From Pantoea coffeiphila (lineage in GTDB: Bacteria; Pseudomonadota; Gammaproteobacteria; Enterobacterales; Enterobacteriaceae), in assembly GCF_016909495.1 (NCBI RefSeq), contig NZ_JAFBFW010000002.1, positions 186,001 to 250,000 of the forward strand: a stretch of 64,000 nt of DNA. The letters are read 5' to 3'. Position 1 is the stretch's first letter. Each line of letters begins with the position of its first letter. The position numbers and the translations under genes are program-made. Below are positions 22,448 to 35,893 of this stretch, one piece after another. A model generated the notes under the pieces. That model saw only the letters and a list, made by a program, of their open reading frames with translations. It was not told the origin of the DNA and ran no database searches.

Positions 22448-25400
22448 TCACATTTCATGCGGTGGCGGTGCCAGTACTTCACGGTTCCCGTTGTGACCTG
22501 GCGATGACACGATGCCCTGTGCTTCCATCTGTTCGATGATACGCGCGGCGCGGTTGTAGCCGATACGGAACTGACGCTGCACCCCGGAAATGGAAGCACG
22601 GCGTTTATCCACCACGAAGGCAACGGCCTGGTCAAACAGCTGGTCGAGTTCTTCATCCCCTTCCATGCCGCCACCTGCGGATTCACCATCATCGCCGCCG
22701 CTGAGAATACCTTCTTTATATTTTGGCCGCTCGCGCGCTTTCCAGTCTTTCACCACCGCGTGGACTTCCTGATCGCGAACAAAAGCACCGTGAACGCGAA
22801 CAGGAATCGATGAGTTCGGAGCCAGATAAAGCATATCGCCCATGCCCAGCAACGACTCCGCGCCGCCCTGATCGAGGATCGTGCGTGAGTCAATTTTACT
22901 TGAGACGGTAAAGGCGATACGGGTTGGAATATTCGCCTTGATCAGACCGGTGATCACATCTACCGAAGGACGCTGAGTCGCCAGCACCAGGTGAATACCG
23001 GCGGCACGGGCTTTCTGCGCCAGGCGAGCGATCAGCTCCTCCACCTTTTTACCTACGGTCATAATCAGGTCGGCAAATTCATCGACCATCACCACGATGT
23101 AAGGCTCTTTCTCCAGCACCGGTGGCGTCATATCCATACTGTCGGTTGGCTTCCAGAACGGATCGGGAATCGGGCGCCCCATCTCTTCTGCCAAATCGAC
23201 TTTTTCGTTGTAGCCAGCAATGTTACGCACGCCCAGCGCCGACATCAGCTTGTAACGACGTTCCATCTCAACCACACACCAGCGCAGGGCATTTGCCGCA
23301 TCTTTCATATCCGTAACCACATCAGTTAGCAGATGCGGGATACCTTCGTAGACCGACAGCTCAAGCATTTTCGGGTCGATCATGATAAAGCGCACTTCTT
23401 TCGGCGTCGCTTTATACAGGATGCTGAGGATCATCGCGTTAACGCCCACAGACTTACCGGAACCGGTCGTACCGGCAACCAGCAGGTGAGGCATTTTACC
23501 CAGATCGGCCACCACCGGCTCGCCGGAAATATCCTTACCGAGAACGATAGACAGCGGCGAAGGGTTATCCAGGAACGCCGGGCAGTTCAGCACTTCTCGC
23601 AGATAAACCGTCTGGCGTTTCTGGTTAGGCAACTCCAGGCCAACGTAGGGCCGCCCCGGGATCACTTCCACCACGCGCACGGCGACGGCAGAAAGGGAAC
23701 GGGCCAGATCGCGGGAAAGGTTAGAAATTCGCGCCGCTTTCACGCCAGGCGCCAGATCCAGCTCAAAGCGCGTGATTACCGGCCCTGGCGAGTTACCCAC
23801 GACTTCAGCTTTAACGCGATAATCTGCCAGTCGTGCCTCAATCAGACGTGAGGTCTGCTCAAGCGCAAAATGATCGACCGGCTCGGTTTCCGTTGGCGGA
23901 GAGGTCAACAGATCGAGGCTAGGCAGTGGCGTCGTCGGTTTATACGTTGGCTGCTCGTGACGTACCAGGAATGGATGGATCAGGCTGTCCATATCCGGTT
24001 CGGCTGCGACAGGCTCAACGCTCGCCGGCGGCTGAACGGCCTGCGCGGCGGGCACCGGTCGCCAGGCTGAAGCGGGTGCAGGATCGGCCGCTTGCTCCCG
24101 TGCTGGCTGCCAGCTATCTGGCTCCGGCTGCCGCTGCGATTCAGGCTCCGCTTTCTGCCACTGGGACGCAGGCTCTTCACGCCACTGTTGCTGTGGCGCA
24201 GTAACCAAAGCCTGAGGCTGCTGAGCGCTGACTGGAGACTGCGGTTGTTGATATGTACTTACCGGTGGCTGTTGCCACTGAGGCGCAACGTGCTCTGGTT
24301 CTGTGACTGCCGATGGCATAAACAGAGGCTCGACAGGACCATCATCCACCAGATCGTCCATTGGTGAGAAATCGAATGCGGAAGAGGTATCCAGAGTGAA
24401 CGTTGGAGCTGCAGGTATTGATGCAGACTGTGCTGGCGCAGTCGGTGCACTCTCAGCTGCATAACGCTGCTGTTGCTGCGCCGCAAACTGGCTGGCCAGC
24501 GCAGCCTGCTGCACCAGATCCTCTTCCTCAGGGGAGAGCTCTTCACCGTAGCGCTGCTGCTGCTGAGCCAGGAACGCTGCACGCAGACTTGCCTCTTCGG
24601 CTTCGTTATCCTGTTCATCACTCAGTTCTGGCACAGCATAACGGGTTGCGGCCTGCTGCTGTTCCTGCTGCTGACGCAGTTCTTCTTCTCTGGCTTTTTC
24701 TTCGGCCATCCGCTGCGAAGGCAGCTTAATGCCATAGGAAGCCAGTTCGCGCCGCGTCGGGAGCTTAACCGGTTTCGGTCGTGGCAGTTCAGGACCAATC
24801 CCCTGCTTCACCTGCGGATTATCGTCATCATCGCTGGTCGCGCTGAAGCCAGGCATAAACGGCATCGCGTTATCAGAGGCCTGCACAACGGCAGCGGCGG
24901 CACCGGCCGCTGTCGCTATCGTCGCAGCAGCATGTGAGGTCGACTGCGGTGAAAATTCAAACGGTGAGGAAGAAGCTTCACGCCAGTTCCCCATTTGTGG
25001 GCCATCATCTTCATCCTGATAAGAGGGTGCAACCGGCGGCGGGGTCTGCACTTCCTGTGGAACTTCGAAGCGATAGACCGGAGCAGCGGCCTGTTGTGTA
25101 ACGGGCTGTGCTGACGGCGTAGTCGGCTGCGACAGAGCAGATGCCTGCGGCTGCGCGATAACAGGTTCATGATGCGCCGAAGGGGTATGCTGCAAAGCAT
25201 CAGTATTCGTCGCTTCTGCAGCAAAGGCGTTCGTCGATGCAACAGCGCTGACTGCCGCAGCCTGACCTGCGGAAGCCACTTCCGCCACCGAAACCACAGG
25301 TACTGCGGATTCGTCGGATACGGCCTTCAGCGGTTTAGCCAACAGCGGATCGTGTTCGTCGTCTTCAACATCCGGCAAAGCGTGTTTTGTCAGCAGAACG

Positions 25401-26110
25401 TCATCACTTTCGTCTTTACGCGTCGCACGTGAAGAGATGGCCGGTGCATCCTCTTCCTCGTCATCATCGTCTTCCTGCCACTTTTCATCCGCACGGGAGC
25501 GATTACTGGCAAACGTCAACACGCCCATCACCACCGCGCCAATTTTCTCAGCGATGGTCAACCAGGACCAGCCAGTATATAGCGTCAGGCCTGCCGCCCA
25601 AACGCAAAGCAGGATTAAAGTCCCGGCAGGGCCGTTCACCCACGGAGCCATGGCATTGCTTAACAGACTGCCAATCACGCCACCGGAGGCGAAGTAACCC
25701 ATATCATCAGCATTTAACGCAGCCAGGCCACAGGAGGTCACCACCAGCGCAAGTACGCCGATAAGCCGTAAAGCAACGGCAAAATAGTCGATGTATTCCT
25801 GGGAGCTACGCTGACGGAAGGTGATCCAGCACAGGCCTAAAATAACGGGAGGAATTGCATACGCCATCACGCCAAAGATGAAAAACAGCGTATCGGCAAG
25901 CCACGCACCCACTCCACCACCGAGGTTATGGATAGGCTCGTGCCAGGCGGTTTGCGACCAGCTCGGATCGGAGGCATTGAAGCTCACCAGTGCGACCATC
26001 AGATAAATGGCGAAAAGAGCAACAATAATCAATAACGCTTCCAGTAGACGGCGTCCACTGCTTAGCGGTTGTAACGAAACTTCTTTATCTTCTGTATATT
26101 CCTGGCTCAA
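22448..26110 (-). CDS. ftsK: DNA translocase FtsK
   Basis: FtsK tethers to the septum and pumps chromosome termini toward dif, activating XerCD. The 1220-residue protein has an N-terminal membrane domain with about four helices (residues 20-200), a long proline/glutamine/alanine-rich linker (about 210-730), the RecA-like motor with Walker [10 protein letters not shown] (about 890) and Walker [13 protein letters not shown], and the C-terminal winged-helix gamma domain that reads KOPS ([15 protein letters not shown]). It is about 110 residues shorter than my recollection of E. coli FtsK, apparently in the linker, which varies between species. A LexA box lies upstream. Confidence 0.97.
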   Translation of the reverse strand: MSQEYTEDKEVSLQPLSSGRRLLEALLIIVALFAIYLMVALVSFNASDPSWSQTAWHEPIHNLGGGVGAWLADTLFFIFGVMAYAIPPVILGLCWITFRQRSSQEYIDYFAVALRLIGVLALVVTSCGLAALNADDMGYFASGGVIGSLLSNAMAPWVNGPAGTLILLCVWAAGLTLYTGWSWLTIAEKIGAVVMGVLTFASNRSRADEKWQEDDDDEEEDAPAISSRATRKDESDDVLLTKHALPDVEDDEHDPLLAKPLKAVSDESAVPVVSVAEVASAGQAAAVSAVASTNAFAAEATNTDALQHTPSAHHEPVIAQPQASALSQPTTPSAQPVTQQAAAPVYRFEVPQEVQTPPPVAPSYQDEDDGPQMGNWREASSSPFEFSPQSTSHAAATIATAAGAAAAVVQASDNAMPFMPGFSATSDDDDNPQVKQGIGPELPRPKPVKLPTRRELASYGIKLPSQRMAEEKAREEELRQQQEQQQAATRYAVPELSDEQDNEAEEASLRAAFLAQQQQRYGEELSPEEEDLVQQAALASQFAAQQQQRYAAESAPTAPAQSASIPAAPTFTLDTSSAFDFSPMDDLVDDGPVEPLFMPSAVTEPEHVAPQWQQPPVSTYQQPQSPVSAQQPQALVTAPQQQWREEPASQWQKAEPESQRQPEPDSWQPAREQAADPAPASAWRPVPAAQAVQPPASVEPVAAEPDMDSLIHPFLVRHEQPTYKPTTPLPSLDLLTSPPTETEPVDHFALEQTSRLIEARLADYRVKAEVVGNSPGPVITRFELDLAPGVKAARISNLSRDLARSLSAVAVRVVEVIPGRPYVGLELPNQKRQTVYLREVLNCPAFLDNPSPLSIVLGKDISGEPVVADLGKMPHLLVAGTTGSGKSVGVNAMILSILYKATPKEVRFIMIDPKMLELSVYEGIPHLLTDVVTDMKDAANALRWCVVEMERRYKLMSALGVRNIAGYNEKVDLAEEMGRPIPDPFWKPTDSMDMTPPVLEKEPYIVVMVDEFADLIMTVGKKVEELIARLAQKARAAGIHLVLATQRPSVDVITGLIKANIPTRIAFTVSSKIDSRTILDQGGAESLLGMGDMLYLAPNSSIPVRVHGAFVRDQEVHAVVKDWKARERPKYKEGILSGGDDGESAGGGMEGDEELDQLFDQAVAFVVDKRRASISGVQRQFRIGYNRAARIIEQMEAQGIVSSPGHNGNREVLAPPPHEM

Positions 26111-26147
26111 GAGTACTCTCCAGGTGCCTGTAAACTATGAAGGCAAC

Positions 26148-26170
26148 AGCGTCGGGGTTAACCCGACGCT
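26148..26170. other. Hairpin in the lrp-ftsK gap
   Basis: A perfect nine-base inverted repeat (AGCGTCGGG / CCCGACGCT, five-base loop) sits between the LexA box and the ftsK start. It has no T run on the minus strand. It may be a weak end for lrp transcription or a structure in the ftsK leader. Confidence 0.55.
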
Positions 26171-26174
26171 GAAC

Positions 26175-26190
26175 CTGTATGAATTCACAG
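26175..26190. promoter_or_regulatory. LexA (SOS) box upstream of ftsK
   Basis: CTGTATGAATTCACAG fits the LexA consensus CTG-N10-CAG with the preferred TAT and CA inner bases. It lies 65 bases before the ftsK ATG. E. coli ftsK has an SOS-inducible promoter (dinH) in the same gap, so repression by LexA is likely conserved. Confidence 0.75.
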
Positions 26191-26230
26191 GAGTGTATCG
26201 AAACCTACCAGGTTTTGCACCTGTCCTGTG

Positions 26231-26725
26231 TTACCGGGTCTTAATCACTAAACGGTTACTTTGTTTCACTTCTTCCATGACTACATAGGTACGCGTATCG
26301 TTCACTCCCGGCAGGCGCAGCAGCGTTTCGCCGAGTAATTTACGGTAGGCGGACATGTCAGGTACGCGCGTTTTCAACAGATAGTCGAAATCACCGGAAA
26401 CGAGGTGACACTCTTGAGTTTCCTCAAGTTTTTGCACGGCGGCGTTAAATTGTTCAAACACGTCTGGCGCGCCACGATTCAGAGTAATCTCAACGAAAAC
26501 CAGCAGAGAAGCGTCAAGATAGTGTGGATTCAGCTGCGCGGTATAGCCAAGAATGAAGCCCTGGCGTTCCAGGCGACGGACACGCTCCAGACACGGCGTT
26601 GGGGATAGTCCCACGCGTTTGGATAGTTCAACGTTAGAAATACGCCCATCCTTCTGTAATTCATTCAGGATGTTGCGGTCGATTCTGTCAAGGTCTTTAC
26701 CCGGTCGTTTTTTATTGTCTACCAT
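26231..26725 (-). CDS. lrp: Leucine-responsive regulatory protein
   Basis: Lrp is a global feast/famine regulator of amino-acid metabolism and surface structures. The 164-residue protein is a full-length Lrp/AsnC member: N-terminal helix-turn-helix (about residues 12-65, with ISNVELSKRVGLSPTPCLERV) and the C-terminal RAM effector/oligomerisation domain. It is transcribed away from trxB and toward ftsK, as in E. coli. Confidence 0.98.
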   Translation of the reverse strand: MVDNKKRPGKDLDRIDRNILNELQKDGRISNVELSKRVGLSPTPCLERVRRLERQGFILGYTAQLNPHYLDASLLVFVEITLNRGAPDVFEQFNAAVQKLEETQECHLVSGDFDYLLKTRVPDMSAYRKLLGETLLRLPGVNDTRTYVVMEEVKQSNRLVIKTR

Positions 26726-28218
<1,493 letters not shown>

Positions 28219-28247
28219 GTTGTTAAAACTCTGAGCTTATCTTGCTT

Positions 28248-28275
28248 AAGGCGACGAGCAATTGTCGCCTTTTTA
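28248..28275 (+). terminator. Intrinsic terminator after trxB
   Basis: AAGGCGAC / GTCGCCTT (28248-28255 / 28264-28271) followed by TTTT lies 30 bases past the trxB stop. Confidence 0.88.
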
Positions 28276-28366
28276 CCCTCCGCATTGTAACATTGCCGCG
28301 CTTGACACCGATCTTCCTGGGGGCTTCCGCCTCACTACCGTTTACGTCAGGGCAACTCGGCAAAAC

Positions 28367-30136
28367 ATGAATAAAACTCGACAACAACAACTCACCCGCT
28401 GGCTGAAAAGTCAGAGCGTTCACGGCCATCGCTGGCTGCGGCTCTCATCCCTGCTCGGTACGCTAAGCGCGCTGCTTATACTGGCTCAGGCGTGGTTCCT
28501 TGCCTCGCTGCTGCAGGCGCTGATCATCGATCACCTCCCTCGCGAAACGCAGCGGGTTGATTTTATCCTGTTACTGGCCTGTTTCGCTGCACGCGCCCTG
28601 CTGGCATGGCTGCGGGAAAAGGCGGGTTTTAGAGCCGGACAGGCGATCCGTCTGGCACTGCGCAAGCGCGTACTGGACCGACTGACCGAGCTGGGTCCGG
28701 CGTGGATTCAAGGCAAGCCTGCCGGAAGCTGGGCCACCCTGCTGCTGGAACAGATTGAAGAGATGCAGGATTACTACGCGCGCTATCTGCCACAGATGAT
28801 GCTAGCCGGCGTGATCCCCTGCATGGTGCTCATCCTGCTGTTCCCGGTTAACTGGGCAGCATCGCTTATCCTGCTGGCCACGGCTCCTCTCATTCCGTTG
28901 TTTATGGCGATGGTCGGGATGGGCGCGGCGGATGCAAACCGCCGTAATTTCCTCGCGCTCGGCCGCCTGAGCGGTCAGTTTCTCGATCGCCTGCGCGGGC
29001 TGGAAACGCTGCGTTTGTTTAATCGCGCCAAAGCTGAAACCGAAACAATTCGAGATGCCTCCGAGCAGTTCCGCCAGCGCACGATGGAAGTATTGCGCAT
29101 GGCCTTTCTTTCCTCGGCAGTGCTGGAATTCTTTGCTTCTATTTCTATCGCGCTGATCGCCGTCTATTTCGGCTTCTCCTACCTCGGCGTGTTCGACTTC
29201 GGCCACTACAGCGGCCCGGTCACGCTGTTTGCAGGCTTCCTGGTGCTGATTCTGGCTCCGGAGTTTTACCAGCCGCTGCGCGATCTGGGCGCTTTCTATC
29301 ATGCCAAAGCCCAGGCTGTTGGCGGTGCCGATGCACTGCAAACCTTCCTGGAAGAGAGCGAGGATGCAGCCATTAAGCGCGGGGAACTGAAACCAGATCT
29401 CAGCGCTGGCTTCAGCCTGATTGCGCGCGATATGACCGTGACCACCACCGATGGCACGGTGCTGGCTGGCCCGCTGAACTTCGTATTGCAACCGGGACAG
29501 CGGATCGCGGTCGTGGGGCAAAGCGGAGCGGGTAAAACCTCGCTGATGAATGCCCTTCTCGGTTATCTGCCGTATACGGGTTCGCTGTTAGTGAACGATA
29601 CGGAGCTACGCGATATCGATCAGGACCACTGGCAGGCGCAGCTGGCCTGGGTCGGGCAAAACCCTCATCTCCCGGCAAACACGCTGCGTGAAAATATTCA
29701 GCTTAACGGCAGCCAGGACGAAATGCGCCTGCAGCAGGTTCTGGAGCTGGCCGGTGTTAATGAATTTCTCCCCCGGCTGCCTGCGGGTCTGGACAGTGAG
29801 ACGGGCGATCAGGCCGCACGCCTGTCTGTAGGGCAGGCGCAGCGCGTTGCCGTTGCGCGTGCGCTGATGAAACCCTGCCGCCTGATGCTGCTGGATGAAC
29901 CCGATGCCAGCCTGGATGCGCAAAGCGAGCAGCATGTGAATCATGCGCTGTTGCAGGCTTCTCATGACCAGAGCACCCTGCTGATCACCCACCAGCTGGA
30001 CCGTCTGGCGCAGTGGGACGAAATCTGGCTGATGCGCAACGGTACTCTTGTGCAACAGGGAGACTGGGCAACGCTGGCTGATACCCCGGGACCGTTTGCT
30101 GAACTACTGGCACAGCGAGGAGGATCGTTGGAATGA
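28367..30136 (+). CDS. cydD: Glutathione/cysteine ABC exporter subunit CydD
   Basis: CydD pairs with CydC to form a heterodimeric ABC exporter of cysteine and glutathione to the periplasm, needed to assemble cytochrome bd. From the ATG at 28367 (MNKTRQQQL) the product is 589 residues, one more than I recall for E. coli; an upstream in-frame start would add 35 residues with no family match. It has six membrane helices, Walker A GQSGAGKTS, signature LSVGQ and Walker B LMLLDEPDASLD. It overlaps cydC by four bases. Confidence 0.96.
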   Translation: MNKTRQQQLTRWLKSQSVHGHRWLRLSSLLGTLSALLILAQAWFLASLLQALIIDHLPRETQRVDFILLLACFAARALLAWLREKAGFRAGQAIRLALRKRVLDRLTELGPAWIQGKPAGSWATLLLEQIEEMQDYYARYLPQMMLAGVIPCMVLILLFPVNWAASLILLATAPLIPLFMAMVGMGAADANRRNFLALGRLSGQFLDRLRGLETLRLFNRAKAETETIRDASEQFRQRTMEVLRMAFLSSAVLEFFASISIALIAVYFGFSYLGVFDFGHYSGPVTLFAGFLVLILAPEFYQPLRDLGAFYHAKAQAVGGADALQTFLEESEDAAIKRGELKPDLSAGFSLIARDMTVTTTDGTVLAGPLNFVLQPGQRIAVVGQSGAGKTSLMNALLGYLPYTGSLLVNDTELRDIDQDHWQAQLAWVGQNPHLPANTLRENIQLNGSQDEMRLQQVLELAGVNEFLPRLPAGLDSETGDQAARLSVGQAQRVAVARALMKPCRLMLLDEPDASLDAQSEQHVNHALLQASHDQSTLLITHQLDRLAQWDEIWLMRNGTLVQQGDWATLADTPGPFAELLAQRGGSLE

Positions 30137-31863
30137 AAACTCTGCTGCCCTTTCTGAAGCTTTATCGTCGCCACATCTGGCGGCTGTTGTTTGGCATGCT
30201 GCTGGCCGCAGTCACGCTGTTAGCCAGCATCGGCTTACTGACGTTGTCGGGCTGGTTCCTTGCGGCCACCTCGCTGGCGGGCGTGGCGGGTATCTACAGC
30301 TTTAACTACATGCTGCCGGCGGCAGGCGTGCGGGGTGCTGCCATTAGCCGTACCGTTGCGCGTTACGTCGAGCGCCTGGTCAGCCACGACGGCACCTTCC
30401 GCGTACTGCAACATCTTCGGGTGTTTACCTTCAGCAAACTGCTACCGCTCTCCCCTGCCGGTATTGCCCGCTTCCGTCAGGGTGAGTTGCTTAACCGTCT
30501 GGTCGCCGATGTCGATACTCTGGACCACCTTTACCTGCGGGTCATTTCGCCGCTGGTCGGCGCGCTGGTGGTGGTTGCCGTGGTCACAGTTGGTCTGAGC
30601 TGGCTCGACGTCGGCCTGGCGCTGACCCTCGCCGCACTGATGCTGTTAACCCTGCTGCTGCTTCCCCCGGTATTTTATCGTGCCGGATTGCCCGTAGGGC
30701 AAAACCTCACCCGTTTACGCGGGCAGTATCGCAGCGGCCTCACACGATGGTTACAGGGGCAGGCCGAGCTGAGACTGTATGGTGCCGCCGCTCAGTTCCG
30801 CAACGCGCTGGACGGTACGGAACAACAGTGGCTGAATGTGCAGCTTCGCCAGGCCAGCCTGACCGGGCTGTCGCAGGCGCTGGTGATGCTGATGGGAGGG
30901 ATTGCCGTCACCCTGATGCTGTGGCTGAGTGCCGCAGGCATTGGCGGCGATCCTCATCCCGGCGCGTATATTGCACTGTTTGTATTCTGTGCACTGGCCG
31001 CTTTTGAAGCACTGGGGCCAGTGGGCACCGCTTTCCAGCATCTGGGGCATGTTATTGCCTCAGCGCAGCGGGTAACGCAAATCATCGAGCAAGAACCGGC
31101 GGTAACCTTTACGACAACTTCGCCGCAGAATGCTGGCGGCGCAGCGGTAACGCTACGTGACGTCAGTTTCCGCTATGCCAGTAGCGATCCGCTGGCGCTG
31201 GACAGCGTTTCTCTGGATATTGCATCCGGTGAGCACATCGCACTGCTGGGTCGAACCGGCTGCGGAAAATCCACGCTGCTGCAGCTGTTAACCCGTGCAT
31301 GGGACCCGCAACAGGGTGAGATCATGCTGAATGGTATCCCACTCAAGAGCTGGAGTGAGGCCGACTTACGGAGCCGCACCAGCGTGGTGACTCAGCGCGT
31401 TCACCTGTTTACCAGCACGCTGCGCGACAACCTGCTGCTTGCTGCACCGAATGCCAGCGATGAAGAACTCAGCACCGCTCTGCATCAGGTCGGGCTGGAT
31501 AAGCTCCTGGATAATGAACAGGGGCTAAATGCATGGCTGGGTGAGGGCGGTCGCCAACTGTCAGGCGGTGAGCTGCGGCGTCTTGGCCTTGCCCGGGCGC
31601 TGCTGCACAACGGTGACCTGCTGCTCCTGGATGAACCGACCGAGGGGCTGGATGCGGAGACCGAGCAGCAAATACTGTCACTGCTACGTGAAGTGTCGAA
31701 GGGTAAAACCATGATCATGGTAACGCATCGCCTGCGTGGCCTGGCAAACTTTGATCGGATCTGCGTGATGGATAGCGGCAGGATCATCGAACAGGGCGAT
31801 CATCAGAAATTAGTGGCGGATCGTGGCCGCTACTGGACATTTTTACAACGCTTTGCGCTATAG
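30133..31863 (+). CDS. cydC: Glutathione/cysteine ABC exporter subunit CydC
   Basis: CydC is the second half of the CydDC exporter. The 576-residue protein has an N-terminal six-helix membrane domain and a nucleotide-binding domain with Walker A GRTGCGKST, signature LSGGE (degenerate final Q, as usual in CydC) and Walker B LLLLDEPTEGLD. The start overlaps the cydD stop (ATGA) and has GGAGGA upstream, so the pair is translationally coupled. aat follows 31 bp later. Confidence 0.97.
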   Translation: MKTLLPFLKLYRRHIWRLLFGMLLAAVTLLASIGLLTLSGWFLAATSLAGVAGIYSFNYMLPAAGVRGAAISRTVARYVERLVSHDGTFRVLQHLRVFTFSKLLPLSPAGIARFRQGELLNRLVADVDTLDHLYLRVISPLVGALVVVAVVTVGLSWLDVGLALTLAALMLLTLLLLPPVFYRAGLPVGQNLTRLRGQYRSGLTRWLQGQAELRLYGAAAQFRNALDGTEQQWLNVQLRQASLTGLSQALVMLMGGIAVTLMLWLSAAGIGGDPHPGAYIALFVFCALAAFEALGPVGTAFQHLGHVIASAQRVTQIIEQEPAVTFTTTSPQNAGGAAVTLRDVSFRYASSDPLALDSVSLDIASGEHIALLGRTGCGKSTLLQLLTRAWDPQQGEIMLNGIPLKSWSEADLRSRTSVVTQRVHLFTSTLRDNLLLAAPNASDEELSTALHQVGLDKLLDNEQGLNAWLGEGGRQLSGGELRRLGLARALLHNGDLLLLDEPTEGLDAETEQQILSLLREVSKGKTMIMVTHRLRGLANFDRICVMDSGRIIEQGDHQKLVADRGRYWTFLQRFAL

Positions 31864-31894
31864 TCTTTAGCTCAGAAAACCTGCGGATATCACG

Positions 31895-32587
31895 ATGCGT
31901 TTGATCCAGCTATCACGCGATTCGTTAAACTTCCCGCCGCCAGAAATGGCGCTGCGGGAACCTAACGGACTATTGGCTATGGGGGGCGATCTCAGCTCCG
32001 CCCGCCTGCTTAATGCCTACCATCACGGTATTTTCCCCTGGTTTTCCCCGGGCGATCCGATTCTCTGGTGGTCACCTGACCCCCGTGCTGTACTGCCGCC
32101 GGAGGAATTTCACCTCAGCCGCAGCATGAAGCGTTTTCATCATAAATCCCCCTACACCGTTACGCTTAATCAGCGATTTTCCGACATTGTAGCAGGCTGT
32201 GCAGCCGAACGTGATGAAGGCACCTGGATTACCCCGGAGGTCAGGCAGGCCTGGCAATTATTACATTCTCAGGGCTATGCACACTCGGTTGAAGTCTGGT
32301 TCGGGGACGAGCTGGTCGGCGGTATGTACGGCCTGGCGCTGGGGCAGATTTTTTGCGGTGAATCGATGTTCAGCCGCAGCGAGAATGCATCAAAAACCGC
32401 CCTGCTGGTATTCAGCCGCTGGTTTCAGCAGCAGGGTGGGCAATTAATTGACTGCCAGATACTTAATCCTCATACCGCCTCGCTGGGTGCCAGGGAAATA
32501 TCCCGCGCCAGCTATTTGCAACACGTAGAAAATTACGCCAGACAGGCACTTTTATCCGACTGCTGGCAGCCAAAGCGCCTTTTTTAG
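31895..32587 (+). CDS. aat: Leucyl/phenylalanyl-tRNA-protein transferase
   Basis: Aat adds Leu or Phe to proteins with N-terminal Arg or Lys, creating N-degrons. The 230-residue protein shows the family start [21 protein letters not shown], the [18 protein letters not shown] block and the acetyltransferase-like fold motif [18 protein letters not shown] (split over the core). It lies after cydC and before infA. The adaptor clpS and unfoldase clpA that act on its products are only about 3 kb away on the other strand. Confidence 0.96.
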   Translation: MRLIQLSRDSLNFPPPEMALREPNGLLAMGGDLSSARLLNAYHHGIFPWFSPGDPILWWSPDPRAVLPPEEFHLSRSMKRFHHKSPYTVTLNQRFSDIVAGCAAERDEGTWITPEVRQAWQLLHSQGYAHSVEVWFGDELVGGMYGLALGQIFCGESMFSRSENASKTALLVFSRWFQQQGGQLIDCQILNPHTASLGAREISRASYLQHVENYARQALLSDCWQPKRLF

Positions 32588-33166
<579 letters not shown>

Positions 33167-33216
33167 TTAGCCCCATTCCGTTGCTGCCCGCAGAATTCTG
33201 CCTGGCAGCAACCATT

Positions 33217-33248
33217 AAAAAGGCCGGATAATTATCCGGCCTTTATTT
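33217..33248. terminator. Bidirectional terminator between infA and clpA
   Basis: A 12-bp stem (33219-33230 / 33233-33244; core AGGCCGGATA with TATCCGGCCT) has A on the left and T on the right, so it can stop transcripts from both sides. Confidence 0.92.
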
Positions 33249-33267
33249 TATCTACTGAACTGAACCG

Positions 33268-35544
33268 TTAGTGTACGGTCCCTTCCGCTTTACGCTTTTC
33301 AGCGCTGAGGAAGTGATAGGTCAGCTGATTCTTCTCTTTGTCCAGCCCAACGGATACCGAACCACCATCAACCAGCGAGCCGAACAGCAACTCGTTCGCC
33401 AGCGGTTTTTTCAGGTTCTCCTGAACGGCACGGGCCATCGGACGGGCACCCATCGCTTTGTCATAGCCTTTATCCGCCAGCCATTCCCTTGCATCATCGC
33501 TGACTTCCAGCGATACGCCTTTCGGGTCCAGCTGGGCCTGCAGCTCAACGATAAACTTATCGACAACCTGATGGATCACCACGCGATCCAGGTGTTTGAA
33601 CCAGATAATGTTATCGAGACGGTTACGGAACTCCGGCGTAAAGATCTTTTTGATCTCTTCCATCGCATCGGTGCTGTTATCCTGCTGGATCAGGCCGATC
33701 GATTTACGTTCGGTTTCCCGCACCCCGGCGTTGGTGGTCATCACCAGCACGACGTTACGGAAGTCCGCCTTACGGCCGTTGTTATCGGTCAGCATGCCGT
33801 TGTCCATCACCTGCAACAGCAGGTTAAATACGTCCGGGTGGGCCTTCTCGATTTCATCCAGCAGCACTACGGCGTGCGGATGCTTAATCACCGCATCGGT
33901 CAGCAATCCACCCTGATCGAAGCCAACGTAGCCCGGAGGCGCACCGATAAGGCGGCTGACGGTGTGGCGTTCCATATACTCGGACATATCAAAGCGCAAC
34001 AGTTCAATACCCAGCGCACGCGCCAGCTGTACCGTAACTTCAGTTTTACCAACCCCGGTAGGCCCGGCAAACAGGAATGAACCGACCGGTTTGCGATCCT
34101 GACCCAGACCCGCGCGGCTCATCTTGATCGCCTCGGTCAACGCTTCAATAGCATTATCCTGACCGAACACCAGCATTTTCAGGCGGTCGCCGAGCGTTTT
34201 CAGCGTATCGCGATCGCTGGCAGAAACGCTTTTTTCCGGAATGCGTGCAATGCGTGCCACAACGCTTTCAATATCCGCCACGTTAACGGTTTTCTTGCGT
34301 TTGCTGGCTGGCATCAGACGTGCACGCGCACCGGCTTCATCAATCACGTCAATCGCCTTATCGGGCAGATGACGATCGTTGATGTACTTCACCGCCAGCT
34401 CCACGGCTGCACGCACGGCTTTCGCCGTATAGCGAACATCGTGGTGCGCTTCATACTTCGGCTTCAGCCCGTTAAGGATCTGCACCGTTTCTTCAACTGT
34501 CGGTTCAGTGATATCAATTTTCTGGAAGCGACGCGCCAGCGCACGATCCTTCTCAAAGATATTGCTGAACTCCTGATAGGTAGTTGAGCCCATGACCCGG
34601 ATCTTGCCGCTTGAAAGCAGCGGTTTGATCAGATTAGCCGCATCAACCTGGCCACCGGAAGCTGCACCTGCACCGATGATGGTATGGATCTCATCGATAA
34701 ACAGAATACTGCTGGTGTCCTGCTCAAGCTGCTTCAGCAACGCTTTAAAACGCTTCTCGAAATCGCCACGGTATTTAGTACCCGCCAGCAGCGAACCGAT
34801 ATCCAGCGAATAGATGGTGCACTCTTTCATGACTTCCGGCACATCACCCTGCACGATACGCCATGCCAGACCTTCGGCAATCGCGGTTTTACCTACACCG
34901 GACTCACCCACCAGCAGCGGGTTGTTTTTCCGGCGACGGCACAGTACCTGGATGGCGCGCTCCAGCTCTTTATCGCGGCCGATCAGGGGATCGATGCCCC
35001 CGACGCGGGCAAGCTGGTTAAGGTTGGTGGTGAAGTTTTCCATACGTTCCTCCCCGCCTGCTTGCTCTTCGTTAACCGGATTTTCTGCGCTGGATGACGG
35101 ACCTGGCTCATCTTTACGCGTGCCGTGAGAAATAAAGTTCACCACATCAAGGCGGCTGACTTCATGTTTGCGCAGCAGATAAGCTGCCTGCGACTCCTGC
35201 TCGCTAAAAATAGCGACCAGTACGTTTGCGCCAGCCACTTCACTACGGCCTGATGACTGGACATGGAATACTGCACGCTGCAGTACGCGCTGGAAGCTGA
35301 GCGTAGGTTGTGTATCACGCTCTTCTTCGCTGACCGGCAGAACCGGGGTGGTTTGTTCGATAAACGCTTCAAGCTCCTGACGGAGCGCCACGATATCGAC
35401 ACTGCAGGCTTCCAGTGCCTCTCTGGCCGACGGGTTACTGAGCAATGCCAGTAACAAATGCTCGACGGTCATAAACTCATGTCGGTGCTCGCGCGCTCTG
35501 GCGAAAGCCATATTTAAACTGAGTTCCAGTTCTTGATTGAGCAT
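33268..35544 (-). CDS. clpA: ATP-dependent Clp protease ATP-binding subunit ClpA
   Basis: ClpA is the hexameric AAA+ unfoldase of ClpAP. From the ATG at 35544 ([10 protein letters not shown]) the product is 758 residues, equal to E. coli; GGGGGAGG stands before that ATG, and a start 15 bases upstream is unlikely. It has an N-domain (1-145), AAA-1 with GESGVGKTA and AAA-2 with GPTGVGKTE, and the IGL loop for ClpP docking appears as KSIGLIQQ. It lies 28 bp after clpS. Confidence 0.98.
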   Translation of the reverse strand: MLNQELELSLNMAFARAREHRHEFMTVEHLLLALLSNPSAREALEACSVDIVALRQELEAFIEQTTPVLPVSEEERDTQPTLSFQRVLQRAVFHVQSSGRSEVAGANVLVAIFSEQESQAAYLLRKHEVSRLDVVNFISHGTRKDEPGPSSSAENPVNEEQAGGEERMENFTTNLNQLARVGGIDPLIGRDKELERAIQVLCRRRKNNPLLVGESGVGKTAIAEGLAWRIVQGDVPEVMKECTIYSLDIGSLLAGTKYRGDFEKRFKALLKQLEQDTSSILFIDEIHTIIGAGAASGGQVDAANLIKPLLSSGKIRVMGSTTYQEFSNIFEKDRALARRFQKIDITEPTVEETVQILNGLKPKYEAHHDVRYTAKAVRAAVELAVKYINDRHLPDKAIDVIDEAGARARLMPASKRKKTVNVADIESVVARIARIPEKSVSASDRDTLKTLGDRLKMLVFGQDNAIEALTEAIKMSRAGLGQDRKPVGSFLFAGPTGVGKTEVTVQLARALGIELLRFDMSEYMERHTVSRLIGAPPGYVGFDQGGLLTDAVIKHPHAVVLLDEIEKAHPDVFNLLLQVMDNGMLTDNNGRKADFRNVVLVMTTNAGVRETERKSIGLIQQDNSTDAMEEIKKIFTPEFRNRLDNIIWFKHLDRVVIHQVVDKFIVELQAQLDPKGVSLEVSDDAREWLADKGYDKAMGARPMARAVQENLKKPLANELLFGSLVDGGSVSVGLDKEKNQLTYHFLSAEKRKAEGTVH

Positions 35545-35572
35545 AGGCACCTCCCCCAATAGATCGCCTTAT

Positions 35573-35893
35573 TCAGGCTTTTTCCAGCGTACATAGCAAC
35601 GGATGCTCGTTTTCCCTGGCATACTTGTTCACGTGTGCCACTTTGGTTTCTGCAACTTCGGCGGTAAATACGCCGCAGATCGCCTTCCCCTGGTAATGCA
35701 CCGTAAGCATCAGTTGCGTTGCACGTTCAACATCATAAGAAAAGAACTTTTGCAGTACGTCAATAACAAATTCCATAGGCGTATAGTCATCATTGTGCAG
35801 AATGACCTTATACATGGAGGGTGGCTTAAGCTCCTCGCGAACTTTGTCATCCGCAAGCTGTTCAAAATTAAGCCAGTCGTTAGTCTTTCCCAT
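35573..35893 (-). CDS. clpS: ClpA adaptor protein ClpS
   Basis: ClpS recognises N-degron residues (Leu, Phe, Tyr, Trp) and delivers such proteins to ClpAP. The 106-residue protein has the binding-pocket sequence [14 protein letters not shown] and the helix with [18 protein letters not shown] residues ([14 protein letters not shown]). Length equals E. coli. It forms an operon with clpA and is divergent from cspD. Confidence 0.97.
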   Translation of the reverse strand: MGKTNDWLNFEQLADDKVREELKPPSMYKVILHNDDYTPMEFVIDVLQKFFSYDVERATQLMLTVHYQGKAICGVFTAEVAETKVAHVNKYARENEHPLLCTLEKA

